Shown here piece by piece: positions 28,325 to 38,331 of a stretch of DNA of 64,000 bases (positions are counted from its first letter, which is position 1; each line of letters begins with the position of its first letter). The notes under the pieces were generated by a model that was not told the DNA's origin, did not search any database, and saw nothing but the letters and a program-made list of their open reading frames with translations. Where the stretch lies: assembly GCF_038002765.1 (NCBI RefSeq), contig NZ_JBBODE010000001.1, positions 1,550,001-1,614,000 on the forward strand. Direction: 5' to 3'. Both the position numbers and the translations under genes were made by a program. Source of the stretch: Peribacillus sp. FSL H8-0477 (GTDB lineage: Bacteria; Bacillota; Bacilli; Bacillales; DSM-1321).

Positions 28325-30340
28325 ATGAAAACAATACGAGCAAAGATTAGTATTATTCTTTATATGACCTTAGCAGGGGTCATAGCATTAATTGCTTTTA
28401 ATCTATATTCATCCACTATGCAAAAGAATGTACGCAATGAAGAGGTAATTTTAAATACTGCTGTCTCTCAGATAAAAGACGTTAAATACGACATGGCCAC
28501 AACTCGTAAATTTGAGCGTCAATATTTAAGAAATCCACAAAAAACCGGTGCAAAGTTGGTAGAAAATAATATTAGCGATGTACAAAAACAAACAGCTGAA
28601 TTAAAGAAAGAATACAGTGACTATCCTGAAATAGCTGCTAACTTTGAAAAAATTGAAAAGAGTGTAATCGATTATACAACGAATTTCAAGAAGCTTGCTG
28701 CTTTGTATGTTGAAATGGGTTACTCCCTTAATGAAGGTCTAAATAATGAAATAAACCAATCAGGCAGTAACGTGTCACAATTATTAAATCAAGCAGGTAA
28801 TCAATCTCTGATTGACGAATTCTTCATACTGAGGCTCCTAGAGAATCAGTATCTACTTACGAAAGAACAAGAACCGTATAGTGACTACAGCAATCGTTTA
28901 TCTACTTTCCTTACACTTTTGGAAGATTCGTCTCTAACCGGATCACAAAAAGAAAAAATAGTTAAAGAAATGGATACCTATCAAAAAGTCCTAAGTTCAA
29001 TTGTTTCAGCGTACTTAAAGACAACCAGTATGAATCTCTCTTTCGATAAGCTTGGTAAATCTGTCGAGGCAGCCGCTGTCGATCTAGAAAAAATGGCCAG
29101 CCAAGAACAGGAAGTCTTAAATCAAACACAGCAAAAGAAAATTCAACAACTAACCTATTCATTAATTGGGATTAGTCTATTGATTATTATTATTTTATTT
29201 TTAGTAGGAACGTTTCTCTTAAAAACGATTAATTCATCGATTACCGCCTTAAAATCAGGTGCTGAAAAAATCGGCAGCGGTGACTTGACGCACCGTGTTT
29301 CTATGAAGCACAAAGATGAGATGGTCGCTGTAGCTGACACCTTTAATATCATGGCTGATCGAGTAAAAGAATCATTACTTGAGGTCCGTAATTCGGCTGA
29401 AAAGTTAAGCTCATCCTCTCAACATCTTGCAGCCATTTCTGAAGAAACATCTGCTCAATCTATCCAAGTTAATATAGCTGTCAAACAAGTGGCAGTGGGG
29501 GCTAGTCAACAGACATCTGAACTTGAAGAAAGCAACGGTATTATGAAGAATGTATCTAATTCTATCCTCGGTACGGAAATACTTAGCAAAGAAATACAAG
29601 CTGAAGCACAACAAACCGTAATTGAGGGGCAAGAAGGATTAAAAACCGTAGAAAGTCTTCATAATACATCAGAACAATTTCTCGAATTAGCGACGCATTT
29701 GACCCGACAAGTTCAAAGCGCATCTGAAAAGTCACATGCAATTGCAAGTATTGTTGGAACGATTCAAGAAATTGCTGAGAATACAGATTTACTCGCGTTA
29801 AATGCAGCGATTGAATCAGCTAGAGCGGGTGACGCAGGTCGAGGGTTTAGTGTCGTTGCAAAGGAAGTTCGAAAGCTGGCTGAGCGGTCAAAATTTGAAG
29901 CACAGACCATACAAAATCTAGTCCAATCTATGAATGATCAAATGGAAAAATTAATGATTGAAGCAAAGAAATTCAATGAATATAAAAATGTACAGAGTAC
30001 TTCCGTAATCGTGACAAAAAATGCTTTTGAAAACATTGTTAATCATGTCAACCGAATCAGTTCCAAAATTTCAAATGTGCAGCTTTCTGTCAAAGAAGTT
30101 CAAGATTACAATAATGTCCTTGCGCATAAGCTTGGTGAAATCTATTCCATTTCTGAACAATCCGCAGGTTCATCACAAGAAGTAAGTGCATCAAGTGAGA
30201 GTCAGCTCCTTGCCATTAACCAGGTCAGCGAAGCTGCATCTGAGTTAAGTTATATTGCAGGGGACCTACAAAATGTTGTTTCTCAATTCGAGCTTGAAAA
30301 GACAGAGATAACGTTTGAACAACCAGCTGTATCTAAATAA
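28325..30340 (+). CDS. Methyl-accepting chemotaxis protein
   Basis: This chemoreceptor has two transmembrane helices (~8-28 and ~277-299) bounding a helical extracellular sensor domain of ~245 residues, then a HAMP domain (~300-355: [21 protein letters not shown]) and a long coiled-coil signalling domain. The conserved hairpin tip reads [30 protein letters not shown], where EAARAGE is more usual. The AGAGAGGA ribosome binding site is close to the ATG. The sensor is all-helical rather than dCACHE, and its ligand is not predictable. No chemotaxis genes are adjacent, so it is an orphan receptor. Confidence 0.93.
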   Translation: MKTIRAKISIILYMTLAGVIALIAFNLYSSTMQKNVRNEEVILNTAVSQIKDVKYDMATTRKFERQYLRNPQKTGAKLVENNISDVQKQTAELKKEYSDYPEIAANFEKIEKSVIDYTTNFKKLAALYVEMGYSLNEGLNNEINQSGSNVSQLLNQAGNQSLIDEFFILRLLENQYLLTKEQEPYSDYSNRLSTFLTLLEDSSLTGSQKEKIVKEMDTYQKVLSSIVSAYLKTTSMNLSFDKLGKSVEAAAVDLEKMASQEQEVLNQTQQKKIQQLTYSLIGISLLIIIILFLVGTFLLKTINSSITALKSGAEKIGSGDLTHRVSMKHKDEMVAVADTFNIMADRVKESLLEVRNSAEKLSSSSQHLAAISEETSAQSIQVNIAVKQVAVGASQQTSELEESNGIMKNVSNSILGTEILSKEIQAEAQQTVIEGQEGLKTVESLHNTSEQFLELATHLTRQVQSASEKSHAIASIVGTIQEIAENTDLLALNAAIESARAGDAGRGFSVVAKEVRKLAERSKFEAQTIQNLVQSMNDQMEKLMIEAKKFNEYKNVQSTSVIVTKNAFENIVNHVNRISSKISNVQLSVKEVQDYNNVLAHKLGEIYSISEQSAGSSQEVSASSESQLLAINQVSEAASELSYIAGDLQNVVSQFELEKTEITFEQPAVSK

Positions 30341-30378
30341 AACAACCTGAAGTTCCAATTTGGAATTTCAGGTTGTTT
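30341..30378. terminator. Bidirectional terminator after the chemoreceptor gene
   Basis: AACAACCTGAA and TTCAGGTTGTT enclose a second stem AGTTCCAA/TTGGAATT. It lies immediately after the chemoreceptor stop codon and abuts the stop of the convergent lipoprotein gene. Confidence 0.88.
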
Positions 30379-30877
30379 ACTTTTGTGCAATAGAGTCCAC
30401 AATCGCCATCATTTGGGCAGCCTCATCAGACAGATTTTTTTCACTCGTTTCTGTCGTTAATTTAACTCCCCCAATTCCAACTGATACCTCGTATTTTTTC
30501 TCATCTAAATCTCTAATCGCTATAAAGCCGAAGCTTTCTCGATCTTCAAAGTTTGCAAGGTCAATATCCTTATTGTTCAACTGCTTTACGGTCTCATATA
30601 ACGTTCGACTCTTTCGATTTTCATGGGGATTCACAAATAAGATATATGGATTCCCGCTTTTTTCTAATATAAAATTATTTTCACTCTCTTCCGCTACAAT
30701 AAAGTCTTCTGGCAAATACAATTTTATAGTTTCTGTTTGATAGTCAGGCTTTAATGAAGCATCAAAAAAGACAGTTTCAGCCGCTTCTTTTGCTTTATTT
30801 GAATGATCTTCATAAGAACAGCCAGTTGTTACGCAGGCGGCAACACATAAGATACGTATTGATTTCGGAATAATCAT
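30377..30877 (-). CDS. Conserved lipoprotein of unknown function
   Basis: The 166-aa product starts with a lipoprotein signal peptide (MIIPKSIRILCVAACVTTGC; lipobox TTGC, Cys20). The mature part has no family I recognise. It shows an alternating beta/turn pattern (IKLYLPEDFIVAEESENNF, GNPYILFVNPHENRKS) and ends in a helical MMAIVDSIAQK. It is likely anchored outside the membrane. A weak GGGATG ribosome binding site precedes the start. It is co-oriented with the DUF84 gene, 70 bp downstream of it, and could be co-transcribed. Confidence 0.8.
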   Translation of the reverse strand: MIIPKSIRILCVAACVTTGCSYEDHSNKAKEAAETVFFDASLKPDYQTETIKLYLPEDFIVAEESENNFILEKSGNPYILFVNPHENRKSRTLYETVKQLNNKDIDLANFEDRESFGFIAIRDLDEKKYEVSVGIGGVKLTTETSEKNLSDEAAQMMAIVDSIAQK

Positions 30878-30947
30878 ACATCATCCCACATTCTTAATAA
30901 TTTACTGGCATATCCAGTATTTTAAAAATGCCCTAATCTTCACCTTC

Positions 30948-31457
30948 TTATACGTTTCGTTCCTTATATTCATACTGCCCAGCAAGCATCCGAACAATAT
31001 GCAAGAACATCTCTGCCCGCGTGACCCGGTTATTCGTAAATATCCCTATTGCCCCTTCTTTTATTCGAATATTATGACTTTGGGTAAAATCATCCATTAC
31101 AGGTCCCAACTCTTCTCCAGCTCGCAGTCGCTTTGCGATACTTTCAGGAAGCAGGACTCGTGCCCCGCCAGCAATGAACACTTCATTCTTCCTTGTCACT
31201 AATGCACCCCAGTTACAGACAAACATGCCATGCTTTGTATCCACGACGCCTCCTTCAAGGCCGATGGAAAGTTCAGCATCACTTTCATTCAAACAATTTT
31301 TAGCTCGGTTAACAGCACCCTCTATTGTCTCTTCATCTGAGAAAGGCTGTTCAGATACCCCAGAATCAACGTTCAGGGTCACTAATTCATCTTTGTTAAA
31401 AATAGTCCGTACAGCTTCTACCTTTGCAGGGTTAGAACTTCCCACTGCTATTTTCAT
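30948..31457 (-). CDS. DUF84-family inosine/xanthosine triphosphatase-like protein
   Basis: The 169-aa protein matches the YjjX/DUF84 family, which hydrolyses non-canonical purine triphosphates (ITP, XTP) to protect nucleotide pools. Signatures are the N-terminal MKIAVGSSNPAKVEAV, the ETIEGAVNRAKN helix, SIGLEGGVVD, and the C-terminal KEGAIGIFTNNRVTRAEMF. Enzyme activity is inferred from the E. coli homologue. It has a GGAGTG ribosome binding site. It lies downstream of ytoP on the same strand with 81 bp between them, including a weak hairpin AAACAGG/CCTGTTT. Confidence 0.88.
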   Translation of the reverse strand: MKIAVGSSNPAKVEAVRTIFNKDELVTLNVDSGVSEQPFSDEETIEGAVNRAKNCLNESDAELSIGLEGGVVDTKHGMFVCNWGALVTRKNEVFIAGGARVLLPESIAKRLRAGEELGPVMDDFTQSHNIRIKEGAIGIFTNNRVTRAEMFLHIVRMLAGQYEYKERNV

Positions 31458-31538
31458 TTTCGTTCACTCCATTCAAAAAACCAGCACTGATCTAAGCAAA
31501 CAGGACTCGCCTGTTTACCTAATCATTGCCGGTTTGTA

Positions 31539-32612
31539 TCATCCGTTATTTCTAATACTTTCTACTGTTGAACGATCACAAGCCCTAACTAATTTTCCTA
31601 TTAACTCACGAGCGGCGGCATAATCATCAATGTGAATAATGGAGGCATGCGTATGAATGTACCTCGAACAAATTCCAATTACCCCACTTGGGATTCCATC
31701 ATTAGCAATATGAACCTTTCCGGCATCTGTCCCGCCTTGAGAAACAAAATACTGATAAGGAATGTCATTTGTTTCAGCTGTATCAAGGATGAACTCTCTC
31801 ATCCCCTTATGTGTTACCATTGAGCGGTCAAGAATGCGAAGCAAAGCACCGTTACCAAGCTGGCCAAATTCATTCTTATTCCCTGAAGCATCATTTGCTG
31901 GACTTGCATCTAACGCAAAGAATAAATCGGGCTTAATCATAAATGCAGCTGTTTGTGCGCCTCTTAAGCCCACTTCTTCTTGCACTGTAGCACCTGAGAA
32001 AAGTGTATTAGGGAGTTTCTCATTTTTTAGGTCTTTGAGTAATTCGATTGCTAATCCGCACCCATAGCGATTATCCCAAGCTTTAGCCATAATTTTTTTT
32101 GGATTAGCCATTGGAGTAAATGGACAGATAGGAACGATGGCTTGCCCCGGTCTAATTCCAATTTTTTTTGCATCTTCGGCGCTGTCTGCACCAATATCAA
32201 TTAACATATTTTTTTGATCCATTGGCTTAGAACGCTGTGATTCTTCAAGTAAATGTGGTGGTACGGAGCCAATAACCCCAATAACAGGGCCTTTATCAGT
32301 GATAATCTCAACCCTTTGGGCTAATAAGACCTGACTCCACCAGCCGCCAATCGTTTGGAAACGGAGCATTCCATTATCCGTAATGGATGTTACCATAAAC
32401 CCTACTTCGTCCATATGCCCGGCTACCATAATTTTAGGGCCATCTTCGTCCCCTTTTTTCACGCCAAACAAGCTGCCTAATCCATCCTGAATCAATTCAT
32501 CAGAATACTTTTCAAGCTCAGTTCGCATGAATTTACGGACATCGTGTTCATTTCCCGCAATACCCGGCAGCTCTGTTAATGTCTTAAACAGCGATAAAGT
32601 CTCTTGATCCAT
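31539..32612 (-). CDS. ytoP: M42-family aminopeptidase YtoP
   Basis: This dinuclear-zinc cytosolic aminopeptidase of the M42 (glutamyl aminopeptidase/tetrahedral) family has 357 aa. Visible metal-site segments are [13 protein letters not shown] (His-x-Asp), [14 protein letters not shown] (bridging Asp), [13 protein letters not shown] (catalytic Glu pair), [10 protein letters not shown], and [32 protein letters not shown] with the last ligand His. All are intact. Such enzymes trim peptides from protein turnover. The ribosome binding site GGGGTT is weak. The neighbour order ytoP-ytzB is conserved with B. subtilis. Confidence 0.94.
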   Translation of the reverse strand: MDQETLSLFKTLTELPGIAGNEHDVRKFMRTELEKYSDELIQDGLGSLFGVKKGDEDGPKIMVAGHMDEVGFMVTSITDNGMLRFQTIGGWWSQVLLAQRVEIITDKGPVIGVIGSVPPHLLEESQRSKPMDQKNMLIDIGADSAEDAKKIGIRPGQAIVPICPFTPMANPKKIMAKAWDNRYGCGLAIELLKDLKNEKLPNTLFSGATVQEEVGLRGAQTAAFMIKPDLFFALDASPANDASGNKNEFGQLGNGALLRILDRSMVTHKGMREFILDTAETNDIPYQYFVSQGGTDAGKVHIANDGIPSGVIGICSRYIHTHASIIHIDDYAAARELIGKLVRACDRSTVESIRNNG

Positions 32613-32751
32613 TTTATAACCCCTAATCTTTACTTTTTTATGTACATACCTATTTTAGTTAGATTCTTATATTTTGAATGATGTTATTATACCATTTGCT
32701 TGTTAAATATTGTTATGTTTTTGGTTTGTTCAAACATGTACCGTCCAATTA

Positions 32752-32780
32752 TTGGGCTTTGTCCGTTTTTTTTGTATACT
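32752..32780 (+). promoter_or_regulatory. ytzB promoter
   Basis: TTGGGC (32752-32757) and TATACT (32775-32780) are 17 bp apart, 44 bp upstream of the ytzB start codon. Confidence 0.65.
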
Positions 32781-32823
32781 AGAACAAGAGACCAAAAAGA
32801 TATCAAGCAGGAGGGGAACATTT

Positions 32824-33135
32824 ATGAATTATAAAAATTTATTATTAGGTGCTGCCGCTGGATTTGCAGCAGGATATGCAGCTAAGCAAGCTCTTGAACA
32901 AAACTGTGGGCCATCACCAGAAAAAGTATTAGCCTCAGTAAAAGAATCTGTTAAAAAAGATGGTAAAATATATGGTTCATGGATTGTTATGAAGCCAGAA
33001 AATTATCAAAAAAATGATTTAGACTATCAAGTCTTTAAAGGCGGAATTACTCGTTATACCGACGGACTCCTTGAACAGTTTGATTTTGCTGCTGATGCCT
33101 CAACAGGCACTATCATTGATTTAACACAAAAATAA
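32824..33135 (+). CDS. ytzB: PepSY-domain protein YtzB
   Basis: A small protein (103 aa) with an N-terminal hydrophobic Ala/Gly-rich membrane segment (NLLLGAAAGFAAGYAAKQAL) followed by a PepSY-like region (PSPEKVLASVKESVKKDGKI, then SWIVMKPENYQKNDLDYQVFKGGITR). PepSY domains are thought to bind peptides or inhibit proteases outside the membrane. The frame is open back to 32710, but AGGAGGGGAAC immediately precedes the ATG at 32824 and matches the family start. It is a monocistronic unit with its own promoter and terminator. Confidence 0.9.
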   Translation: MNYKNLLLGAAAGFAAGYAAKQALEQNCGPSPEKVLASVKESVKKDGKIYGSWIVMKPENYQKNDLDYQVFKGGITRYTDGLLEQFDFAADASTGTIIDLTQK

Positions 33136-33144
33136 TCAATATAA

Positions 33145-33174
33145 TGGGGGGCAGACTACTCGTAGTCTGCCCCT
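33145..33174 (+). terminator. ytzB terminator
   Basis: GGGGCAGACTA and TAGTCTGCCCC form an 11-bp stem with a short loop ten bases past the ytzB stop codon. The downstream T run is short. Confidence 0.8.
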
Positions 33175-33250
33175 TATAGTTTATAATTAAGTAATTCAGC
33201 GCAAAACTGGTACCCCTGTCCGGAGAAGATTGTCGCTGCCTTTAAATCAA

Positions 33251-34096
33251 TCAGCGGATTCTTTTCACTTCATCAATCACTTGTTTACCTGTCTGATCCC
33301 ATTTTATTGCCCGGTAATAGGCATCGTGATAAAAACTGTACCAGACTCGTTTCTCTAATCCCGTCTTCATCCACTTTTGTTTTTGGTAGACGGAATCCAT
33401 TGGATAATCATCATAAGCAAGAACCCAAAGTACATTTGAATGAGCATGAGTCGGCATGATATCGCCCATATGGAGTAAGGTTTCATCACCATCTTCGATA
33501 ATAACAATGGAATGCCCGTTGCTATGTCCTCCTGTATGAACCATTCTAATCCCTTTCGTAATTTCAATTTCCTTTTCGTAAGGTTTTATTTGACTAGATA
33601 CAGCTTCCCAATTTTCTCTCCAGTACGTATTTTTTGAACGGATATTCGGGTCCCTCATTTCATCCCATTCAATCTGCGAAGTAATAATCACTGCCTGTTT
33701 AAAAACCGACACCCATTGATTATCCTTCAGCTCCGTTAATCCGCATGCATGGTCGAAATGAAGATGTGTCATCAACACGATATGTATATCATCCGCCGTT
33801 AGTCCTAATGCCTTTAAATCTGTTAATACAGATGATTCTTCCAAAACCCCAAAGTTCCGTTTCTTCTTCTCATCAAACTTCCCATTTCCCAATCCCGACT
33901 CAAGTAAAATATTTAAGCCATTTGTTTGGATTAACAAAGGATCGGTTCTTAATTCAATCTGATTATGTTCATTTGGTGCATACTTTTTTGCCCATAATGG
34001 CTTTGGCACAACACCAAACATTGCACCGCCGTCTAAAAAGGTTACTCCACCGTTTAGCCAGGTTAACTTAATATTACCCAATTGTAAGGTTTCCAT
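33251..34096 (-). CDS. ytnP: Metallo-beta-lactamase-fold hydrolase YtnP (quorum-quenching lactonase-like)
   Basis: The zinc-binding signature HxHxDH is present as [10 protein letters not shown]. Further ligands occur in [11 protein letters not shown] and [11 protein letters not shown], and the last His near [10 protein letters not shown]. subtilis YtnP is a lactonase-homologous protein that interferes with Streptomyces signalling and streptomycin production; substrate here is inferred by homology. The frame extends upstream to 34126, but the ATG at 34096 is 6 nt after AGGGGG and matches the family start METLxLGxIKLTWL (281 aa). There is no signal peptide, so the enzyme is cytosolic. Confidence 0.93.
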   Translation of the reverse strand: METLQLGNIKLTWLNGGVTFLDGGAMFGVVPKPLWAKKYAPNEHNQIELRTDPLLIQTNGLNILLESGLGNGKFDEKKKRNFGVLEESSVLTDLKALGLTADDIHIVLMTHLHFDHACGLTELKDNQWVSVFKQAVIITSQIEWDEMRDPNIRSKNTYWRENWEAVSSQIKPYEKEIEITKGIRMVHTGGHSNGHSIVIIEDGDETLLHMGDIMPTHAHSNVLWVLAYDDYPMDSVYQKQKWMKTGLEKRVWYSFYHDAYYRAIKWDQTGKQVIDEVKRIR

Positions 34097-34165
34097 ATTC
34101 CCCCTCCTTTTCTTAAATTGTATCATTACTGACCAACTATTTAAAATTTTTAGAATACTGTCCCA

Positions 34166-34199
34166 TAAAAAAAAGCCTGGGTAATTGCCCAGGCGTTTC
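34166..34199 (-). terminator. trmB terminator
   Basis: GCCTGGGTAATTGCCCAGGC is an 8-bp GC-rich stem followed on the reverse strand by eight T residues. It overlaps the edge of the trmB stop region. Confidence 0.85.
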
Positions 34200-34838
34200 T
34201 TAACGATATTGTGCTTCTAATCGATAAATTCGATTGCCTTTTTTAGAAAACTTTTCTTCATACTCGGTCATGATATTTCCCTCAAATGAACTGTTATGCA
34301 AATCTAAGCTGATAAAGTTCAACTTCATTCCATAATCGGAAATACTCAATAAAGAGGATTCAAACAAGCCTTGGTTATCCGTTTTAAAATGAACTTCACC
34401 TTTTTCCGGTAGGATGGATTCATAGATACCCAAGAATGAAATATGCGTGAGGCGTCTTTTGGCATGACGAGTTTTTGGCCAAGGATCTGAGAAGTTTAAA
34501 TACACCCGGTCCACTTCACCTTTTTCAAAATAATCAGCAAGGTTTACTGCATCCACACTTAAAAGCTTTAGGTTTGGCACGGCCGCTTCAATTAGTAAAT
34601 CAAGTGCCGATACAATGACGCTTTTATATACTTCAATTCCAATAAAGTTAATAGTCGGATGAGCTTTGGCCATTTCCGTAATAAAGCGGCCTTTTCCTGT
34701 TCCTACTTCAATATAAAGCGGATGATCGTTTCCAAACAATTCCCGCCATTTTCCCTTATGACTTTCCGGCTGAGCTATTGCATAGTTTGGGAACTCTCCC
34801 AAACGTTCGTCAGCCCAGGGCTTATTTCTTAAACGCAT
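34200..34838 (-). CDS. trmB: tRNA (guanine-N7-)-methyltransferase
   Basis: TrmB methylates G46 in the variable loop of tRNAs using SAM. Class I methyltransferase motifs are clear: [19 protein letters not shown] (motif I), [13 protein letters not shown] (motif II) and [22 protein letters not shown], the signature that includes the catalytic Asp. At 212 aa it has the expected length. The frame is open for a further 43 codons upstream (to 34967), but the ATG at 34838 with AGGGGTGTC fits the family start MRxRxKPWA. The extra open frame lies opposite a possible small gene on the plus strand. Confidence 0.95.
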   Translation of the reverse strand: MRLRNKPWADERLGEFPNYAIAQPESHKGKWRELFGNDHPLYIEVGTGKGRFITEMAKAHPTINFIGIEVYKSVIVSALDLLIEAAVPNLKLLSVDAVNLADYFEKGEVDRVYLNFSDPWPKTRHAKRRLTHISFLGIYESILPEKGEVHFKTDNQGLFESSLLSISDYGMKLNFISLDLHNSSFEGNIMTEYEEKFSKKGNRIYRLEAQYR

Positions 34839-34878
34839 ACTGACACCCCTAATTATAAGATTTCGTTCAAACCATACC

Positions 34879-35004
34879 ATGAGAGCATGGCATCCTGCAA
34901 CACCAAAAGAAACCGCTGCTGCACGCCGCGGGTTTAGTTTAGGTATAAAACCATTCGAAACACACATCCTATTTAAAGAAGAAACAATACCCCAAGGAGG
35001 ATAA
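34879..35004 (+). CDS. Candidate small protein (41 aa) upstream of ytzH
   Basis: An ATG at 34879 opens a 41-codon frame that ends in a TAA embedded in the spacer immediately after the AAGGAGG ribosome binding site of ytzH, 3 nt before its ATG. The predicted peptide (start [20 protein letters not shown], ending ETIPQGG) has protein-like composition and would couple translation to ytzH. Against it, no clear ribosome binding site precedes the ATG, and the opposite strand is also open. It needs conservation data; it could be a real small gene often missed by annotation, or chance. Confidence 0.4.
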   Translation: MRAWHPATPKETAAARRGFSLGIKPFETHILFKEETIPQGG

Positions 35005-35007
35005 AAG

Positions 35008-35286
35008 ATGCCCTTATCTCAACAAGATCAATTCTCTTTATTAAAGGATATTTTAACTAATCAACAAACTGATTGTTGTGGATCCGTTGCGGAATGCGAG
35101 CAAGTCGAACGACTGGTTAAATCACTCATGATCAATATGGATATTGATCAAAGCGCACTAACAATACTAGAAGAGATTTACCGTTATGGCCAAACAGGAG
35201 CCGGAACTGCTGATTTAGACAGCCATATTTCCGAACACCAAGGTCAGCTATCTGAATGGGTAGACGAAATTGACCAGTATTCCTAA
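35008..35286 (+). CDS. ytzH: YtzH-like protein of unknown function
   Basis: A 92-aa acidic, all-helical protein without signal peptide or membrane segment ([19 protein letters not shown], then [19 protein letters not shown] and the C-terminal [11 protein letters not shown]). It corresponds in position and length to B. subtilis ytzH between trmB and ytmP. A paired cysteine (DCCGS) and a third Cys (AEC) could bind metal, but this is speculative. The AAGGAGG ribosome binding site is strong. It is convergent with ytmP, whose stop codon is adjacent, with no space for a terminator between them. Confidence 0.87.
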   Translation: MPLSQQDQFSLLKDILTNQQTDCCGSVAECEQVERLVKSLMINMDIDQSALTILEEIYRYGQTGAGTADLDSHISEHQGQLSEWVDEIDQYS

Positions 35287-36090
35287 TTACGATTCAAGCA
35301 CGTAGCCTAGTCGTTCTAAAAGAGCCGCCATTTCTTCTAAACGATTCTTTGATTTATGCCATTGAATAAAGGATAGTAATTGGGAAATGGCGTGCCACTT
35401 CATTCTCATTTCTAAGCCGGCATCCAAGCTTAGACCGTAGCGTTCCAACCAATCACTCCAATTTTCCCTTGGAACATAGGTATACAAAAGACTGCCTAGA
35501 TCAATAGCCGGATCCGCAATCATTGCCCCGTCCCAGTCAATCAAATAAAGCTTTCCAGCATCAGTCAGCAGCCAATTATTATGATTAATATCACAATGAC
35601 ATACAGCCGTTTCATTGGATTCAATTAACAAAAGGTTTTCTCGCAAAAAGGAGAACGCCTGAGAAACCTTTGGAATATTTAATATGTCCTGTTCTATGTT
35701 CGTTTCAATTTCTGTAAGTATACCTTCAGGCCTTAGAGGGGATTTCCCAAGTCTTTTCAACATGCTTAACAGCGGTTGAGACTGATGGATTTTCCGCAGA
35801 AGTTTTGCAACTGGTTCTTTATCCATTTCAGCTTGCTTAAGCTCTCTGCCATTCAACCAGTGCTGAGCCGTAATGACATCCCCATTCTCCAGGCGTCTTG
35901 TCCACATTAACTTAGGAACAATTCCCTCCGCAGACAGAACAGCCAAAAATGGCGAAGAGTTACGTTTCAGGAAAAGTTTCTGTTGGTCATTTACAGCAAT
36001 GAAGGCTTCTCCTGTTGCCCCTCCAGCGGGATAAACATCCCACCCCTCACCTAATATATCTTCCAAATGGTTCACCTTCAATTTCCTCAC
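35287..36090 (-). CDS. ytmP: Aminoglycoside-phosphotransferase/choline-kinase-fold protein YtmP
   Basis: A 267-aa small-molecule kinase of the APH/choline kinase superfamily. The catalytic Brenner-type loop is CHCDINHNNWLL (Asp is the catalytic base, Asn coordinates metal), and the metal-binding DFG-like motif is YLIDWDGAMIADPAIDLG. The N-terminal lobe has a nucleotide-binding glycine-rich turn (YPAGGATGEAFIAVN) and FLKRN with the probable ATP lysine. The substrate is unknown; family members phosphorylate choline, sugars or antibiotics. A weak ribosome binding site GTGAGG precedes the ATG. It is preserved next to trmB and ytzH as in B. subtilis. Confidence 0.9.
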   Translation of the reverse strand: MRKLKVNHLEDILGEGWDVYPAGGATGEAFIAVNDQQKLFLKRNSSPFLAVLSAEGIVPKLMWTRRLENGDVITAQHWLNGRELKQAEMDKEPVAKLLRKIHQSQPLLSMLKRLGKSPLRPEGILTEIETNIEQDILNIPKVSQAFSFLRENLLLIESNETAVCHCDINHNNWLLTDAGKLYLIDWDGAMIADPAIDLGSLLYTYVPRENWSDWLERYGLSLDAGLEMRMKWHAISQLLSFIQWHKSKNRLEEMAALLERLGYVLES

Positions 36091-36185
36091 TTAATACGAT
36101 CAAGCACTTTTGAATCAGCACAGAATATAAACAGTCGTACTCCAAACAATCTATTATAATGAACTTGATAAATTTCCTTAAGAAT

Positions 36186-36226
36186 AAAAAAGACAGCTAT
36201 TGAGCATTTAACAATAGCTATCTTAT
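36186..36226 (-). terminator. Terminator downstream of ytlR
   Basis: AGATAGCTATTGTTAAATG pairs with CAATAGCTGTCT through an imperfect 11-12-bp stem, followed on the reverse strand by six T residues. It lies 150 bp past the ytlR stop codon, in an otherwise empty 280-bp spacer. Confidence 0.75.
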
Positions 36227-36374
36227 TAAATTTTAGTTAAAAGCCTTTCTTACGTCAAGTAGTATCCGACAATCTTCTACGAAATACTACCTAATATAGG
36301 CAAAAATGATAACAAAACCCTTTTATTTGGTAACGGAAGCGTTTTATTGGTTATAATATTCTTTTAATCGTTAT

Positions 36375-37340
36375 CTATCTTTTTTGACATACGTGTAAAT
36401 CACGCTCTGCCACTTGAATAGTTACACTTGTGCTACCAACGAATTCTCCATCAGCCTGTATTTTCACTGAATCAATGGAGTGAATCCGTATTGTCTTCCC
36501 AGTGAACATATCCACGTGTTTAATCCGAAGATGTCCTCCCCAATAAACGGAGATAAATACGAGGAGCAATTTAAGAGGGGAAATCGTATGTACAGCCAGC
36601 ACCTCAAACTTGCCATCATTGGTCTTTGACGCTGGCGAGATGTTCATGCCGCCGCCAAAAAATGATTGATTCGCCACCACAATAAACCATACATTTTTAA
36701 AATAGAAGTCCTTTCCATCGATACTGATTTCCATATCGCTTCTCTTATAGGTAATCACTTTTTTAATAAATGTATAGATATATGCAAGTTTCCCTGCCTT
36801 GAAAATATTAAACCATTTTTTAATCTTTGATTGATTCATGGCATAGATGACTTCGGCATCAATGCCTATCCCAATACTATTTACAAAATGTCTCTGTTCA
36901 CCGTCAATCATAAACTCACCTATATCCACAGCTGCTTGGGAAGATTCAGCTTGGGCTATAAGGTCTAGTGCTTCTTTAACATTTTTCGTCTTTTGAATAC
37001 CTCTTACAAAGTCATTTCCTGATCCTGCCGGGATACTAGTAATAACTGCATGAGGGAATCCTTGCGCACCATTAATGACCTCATGAAGGGTTCCATCGCC
37101 TCCTACAGAAACGAGCAGCGTCCGATATGTTGTTTTCTGTAGAATATCTCTAACGATAGACTCTGCATGTCCCTTCTGTTCGGTATAAAAAACGGTGTGC
37201 GGTATGTTTAGACTGCTTTCTATTTTCCCCCAGAGCTTTTGGCTGCGTTCATTCTTGGCAGCTGGATTTACAATAAAATAAATCCGATTGATCGCCAGTC
37301 TTTCTCCTTCTTGATTCAAACTATTATGTTCTGTAATCAT
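36375..37340 (-). CDS. ytlR: Diacylglycerol/lipid kinase-family protein YtlR
   Basis: A 321-aa member of the DAGK catalytic (YegS/BmrU/DgkB) family, which phosphorylates lipids such as diacylglycerol or undecaprenol. It has the family motifs IYFIVNPAAKNERSQK, SVGGDGTLHEVINGAQG (nucleotide loop) and SIPAGSGNDFVRGI, with the C-terminal domain VFISVYWGGHLRI. The actual substrate is unknown. The frame opens at 37355, but ATG 37340 is better placed behind GGAGAAG. Its start lies inside the 3' end of ytlQ (17-bp overlap), which indicates translational coupling. Confidence 0.88.
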   Translation of the reverse strand: MITEHNSLNQEGERLAINRIYFIVNPAAKNERSQKLWGKIESSLNIPHTVFYTEQKGHAESIVRDILQKTTYRTLLVSVGGDGTLHEVINGAQGFPHAVITSIPAGSGNDFVRGIQKTKNVKEALDLIAQAESSQAAVDIGEFMIDGEQRHFVNSIGIGIDAEVIYAMNQSKIKKWFNIFKAGKLAYIYTFIKKVITYKRSDMEISIDGKDFYFKNVWFIVVANQSFFGGGMNISPASKTNDGKFEVLAVHTISPLKLLLVFISVYWGGHLRIKHVDMFTGKTIRIHSIDSVKIQADGEFVGSTSVTIQVAERDLHVCQKR

Positions 37341-38310
37341 CTTCTGCTTCTCCATCTATTTCAGTTTCCCATTCTACTCGGCTGCTAGAAGTTGTTTGGC
37401 AATAATCAAGCAGTGCCTGTGCGGTCTTTAGTTGCTGATGCTTTAAAGGGGATCCTGCATTTCTCATTTTTTTAAACCAAGCTGGAAAGCTTCGTTTATC
37501 AACTATTTCTATATCATAAGGTGATTGTGGATAATCTATATACCCATTTCGAGATAATATGACTTTATGTATGGGAAGCGGCGATTCATAGATTGAACCT
37601 ATCCTTTTAACAATTTTACCCATTCTGTTTACAGAAAGCATCGGATTTAACACTTTTTTATCGGAATGTAAATGATGCTTACGGAGCCAAAACCGATCAC
37701 TTGAGCCCATAAAGGCCGCATCATCACCATCTTCTAAGAAAGCGATACACCAGACTTCTGTAGGAGTGACAATAATCACCTCTCCTTCGACAGGGGCATT
37801 TTTTAATAAAAAAATGGGTTTATACAGAATCAAGCATGTATCAGGAAAACGCTGTAAAAAGAAGCGCAGCTTTTCATCGAGAAAAAAGGTCTGGTTAATA
37901 TACGATTTTTCTTGAATCGTTGAACTTCCCCATTTTAATTGAAAACGAATAAGTTGATTTAAATAGGTCTGTTTAAGTTCCTCTAAACTATTTGGCGTAG
38001 AAGAGAAACGTAATGAAAATTCTTTTCTTTCCATAACAGGAAGTGCTTCTAGTTCAGTCACCTCAGATTTCGCCTGACGGCTGAACATTTTTTTCAGCTT
38101 AGTACCAAACCTATTCTTCCCTTCCTGCCAAACTTCTGCTTGTATGTCTTCGGGCTGATTGCCATAAAGGGTCTCAAGTTCCCCAGCTAAAAAAGCTGTC
38201 TTTAACTTCTCCCATTGCTGTTGCTTTAAACGTACAAACTGCAGGGGATAACGATAAATGTCCTGTTCATATCTTGAAATGTAATCCTGCAGTTTAATGA
38301 GCTGTCCCAT
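37324..38310 (-). CDS. ytlQ: YtlQ-like protein of unknown function
   Basis: A 328-aa soluble protein corresponding by position to B. subtilis ytlQ. The N-terminal half is helical and charged (QLIKLQDYISRYEQDIYRY, VRLKQQQWEKLKTAFLAGEL). The C-terminal half has an alpha/beta segment (EGEVIIVTPTEVWCIAFLED, IHKVILSRNGYIDYPQSPYD). I do not recognise catalytic motifs; a nuclease-related fold is conceivable but unsupported. It overlaps ytlR by 17 bp and follows ytlP (thpR) by 21 bp, so the three form an operon, as in B. subtilis. Confidence 0.82.
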   Translation of the reverse strand: MGQLIKLQDYISRYEQDIYRYPLQFVRLKQQQWEKLKTAFLAGELETLYGNQPEDIQAEVWQEGKNRFGTKLKKMFSRQAKSEVTELEALPVMERKEFSLRFSSTPNSLEELKQTYLNQLIRFQLKWGSSTIQEKSYINQTFFLDEKLRFFLQRFPDTCLILYKPIFLLKNAPVEGEVIIVTPTEVWCIAFLEDGDDAAFMGSSDRFWLRKHHLHSDKKVLNPMLSVNRMGKIVKRIGSIYESPLPIHKVILSRNGYIDYPQSPYDIEIVDKRSFPAWFKKMRNAGSPLKHQQLKTAQALLDYCQTTSSSRVEWETEIDGEAEDDYRT

Positions 38311-38331
38311 TCAACTCATCCCCCCTAAATT

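Noticed and set aside
34839-34967. 43-codon N-terminal extension of trmB
   Set aside because: Family start and ribosome binding site are at 34838; the extension has no relation to TrmB.
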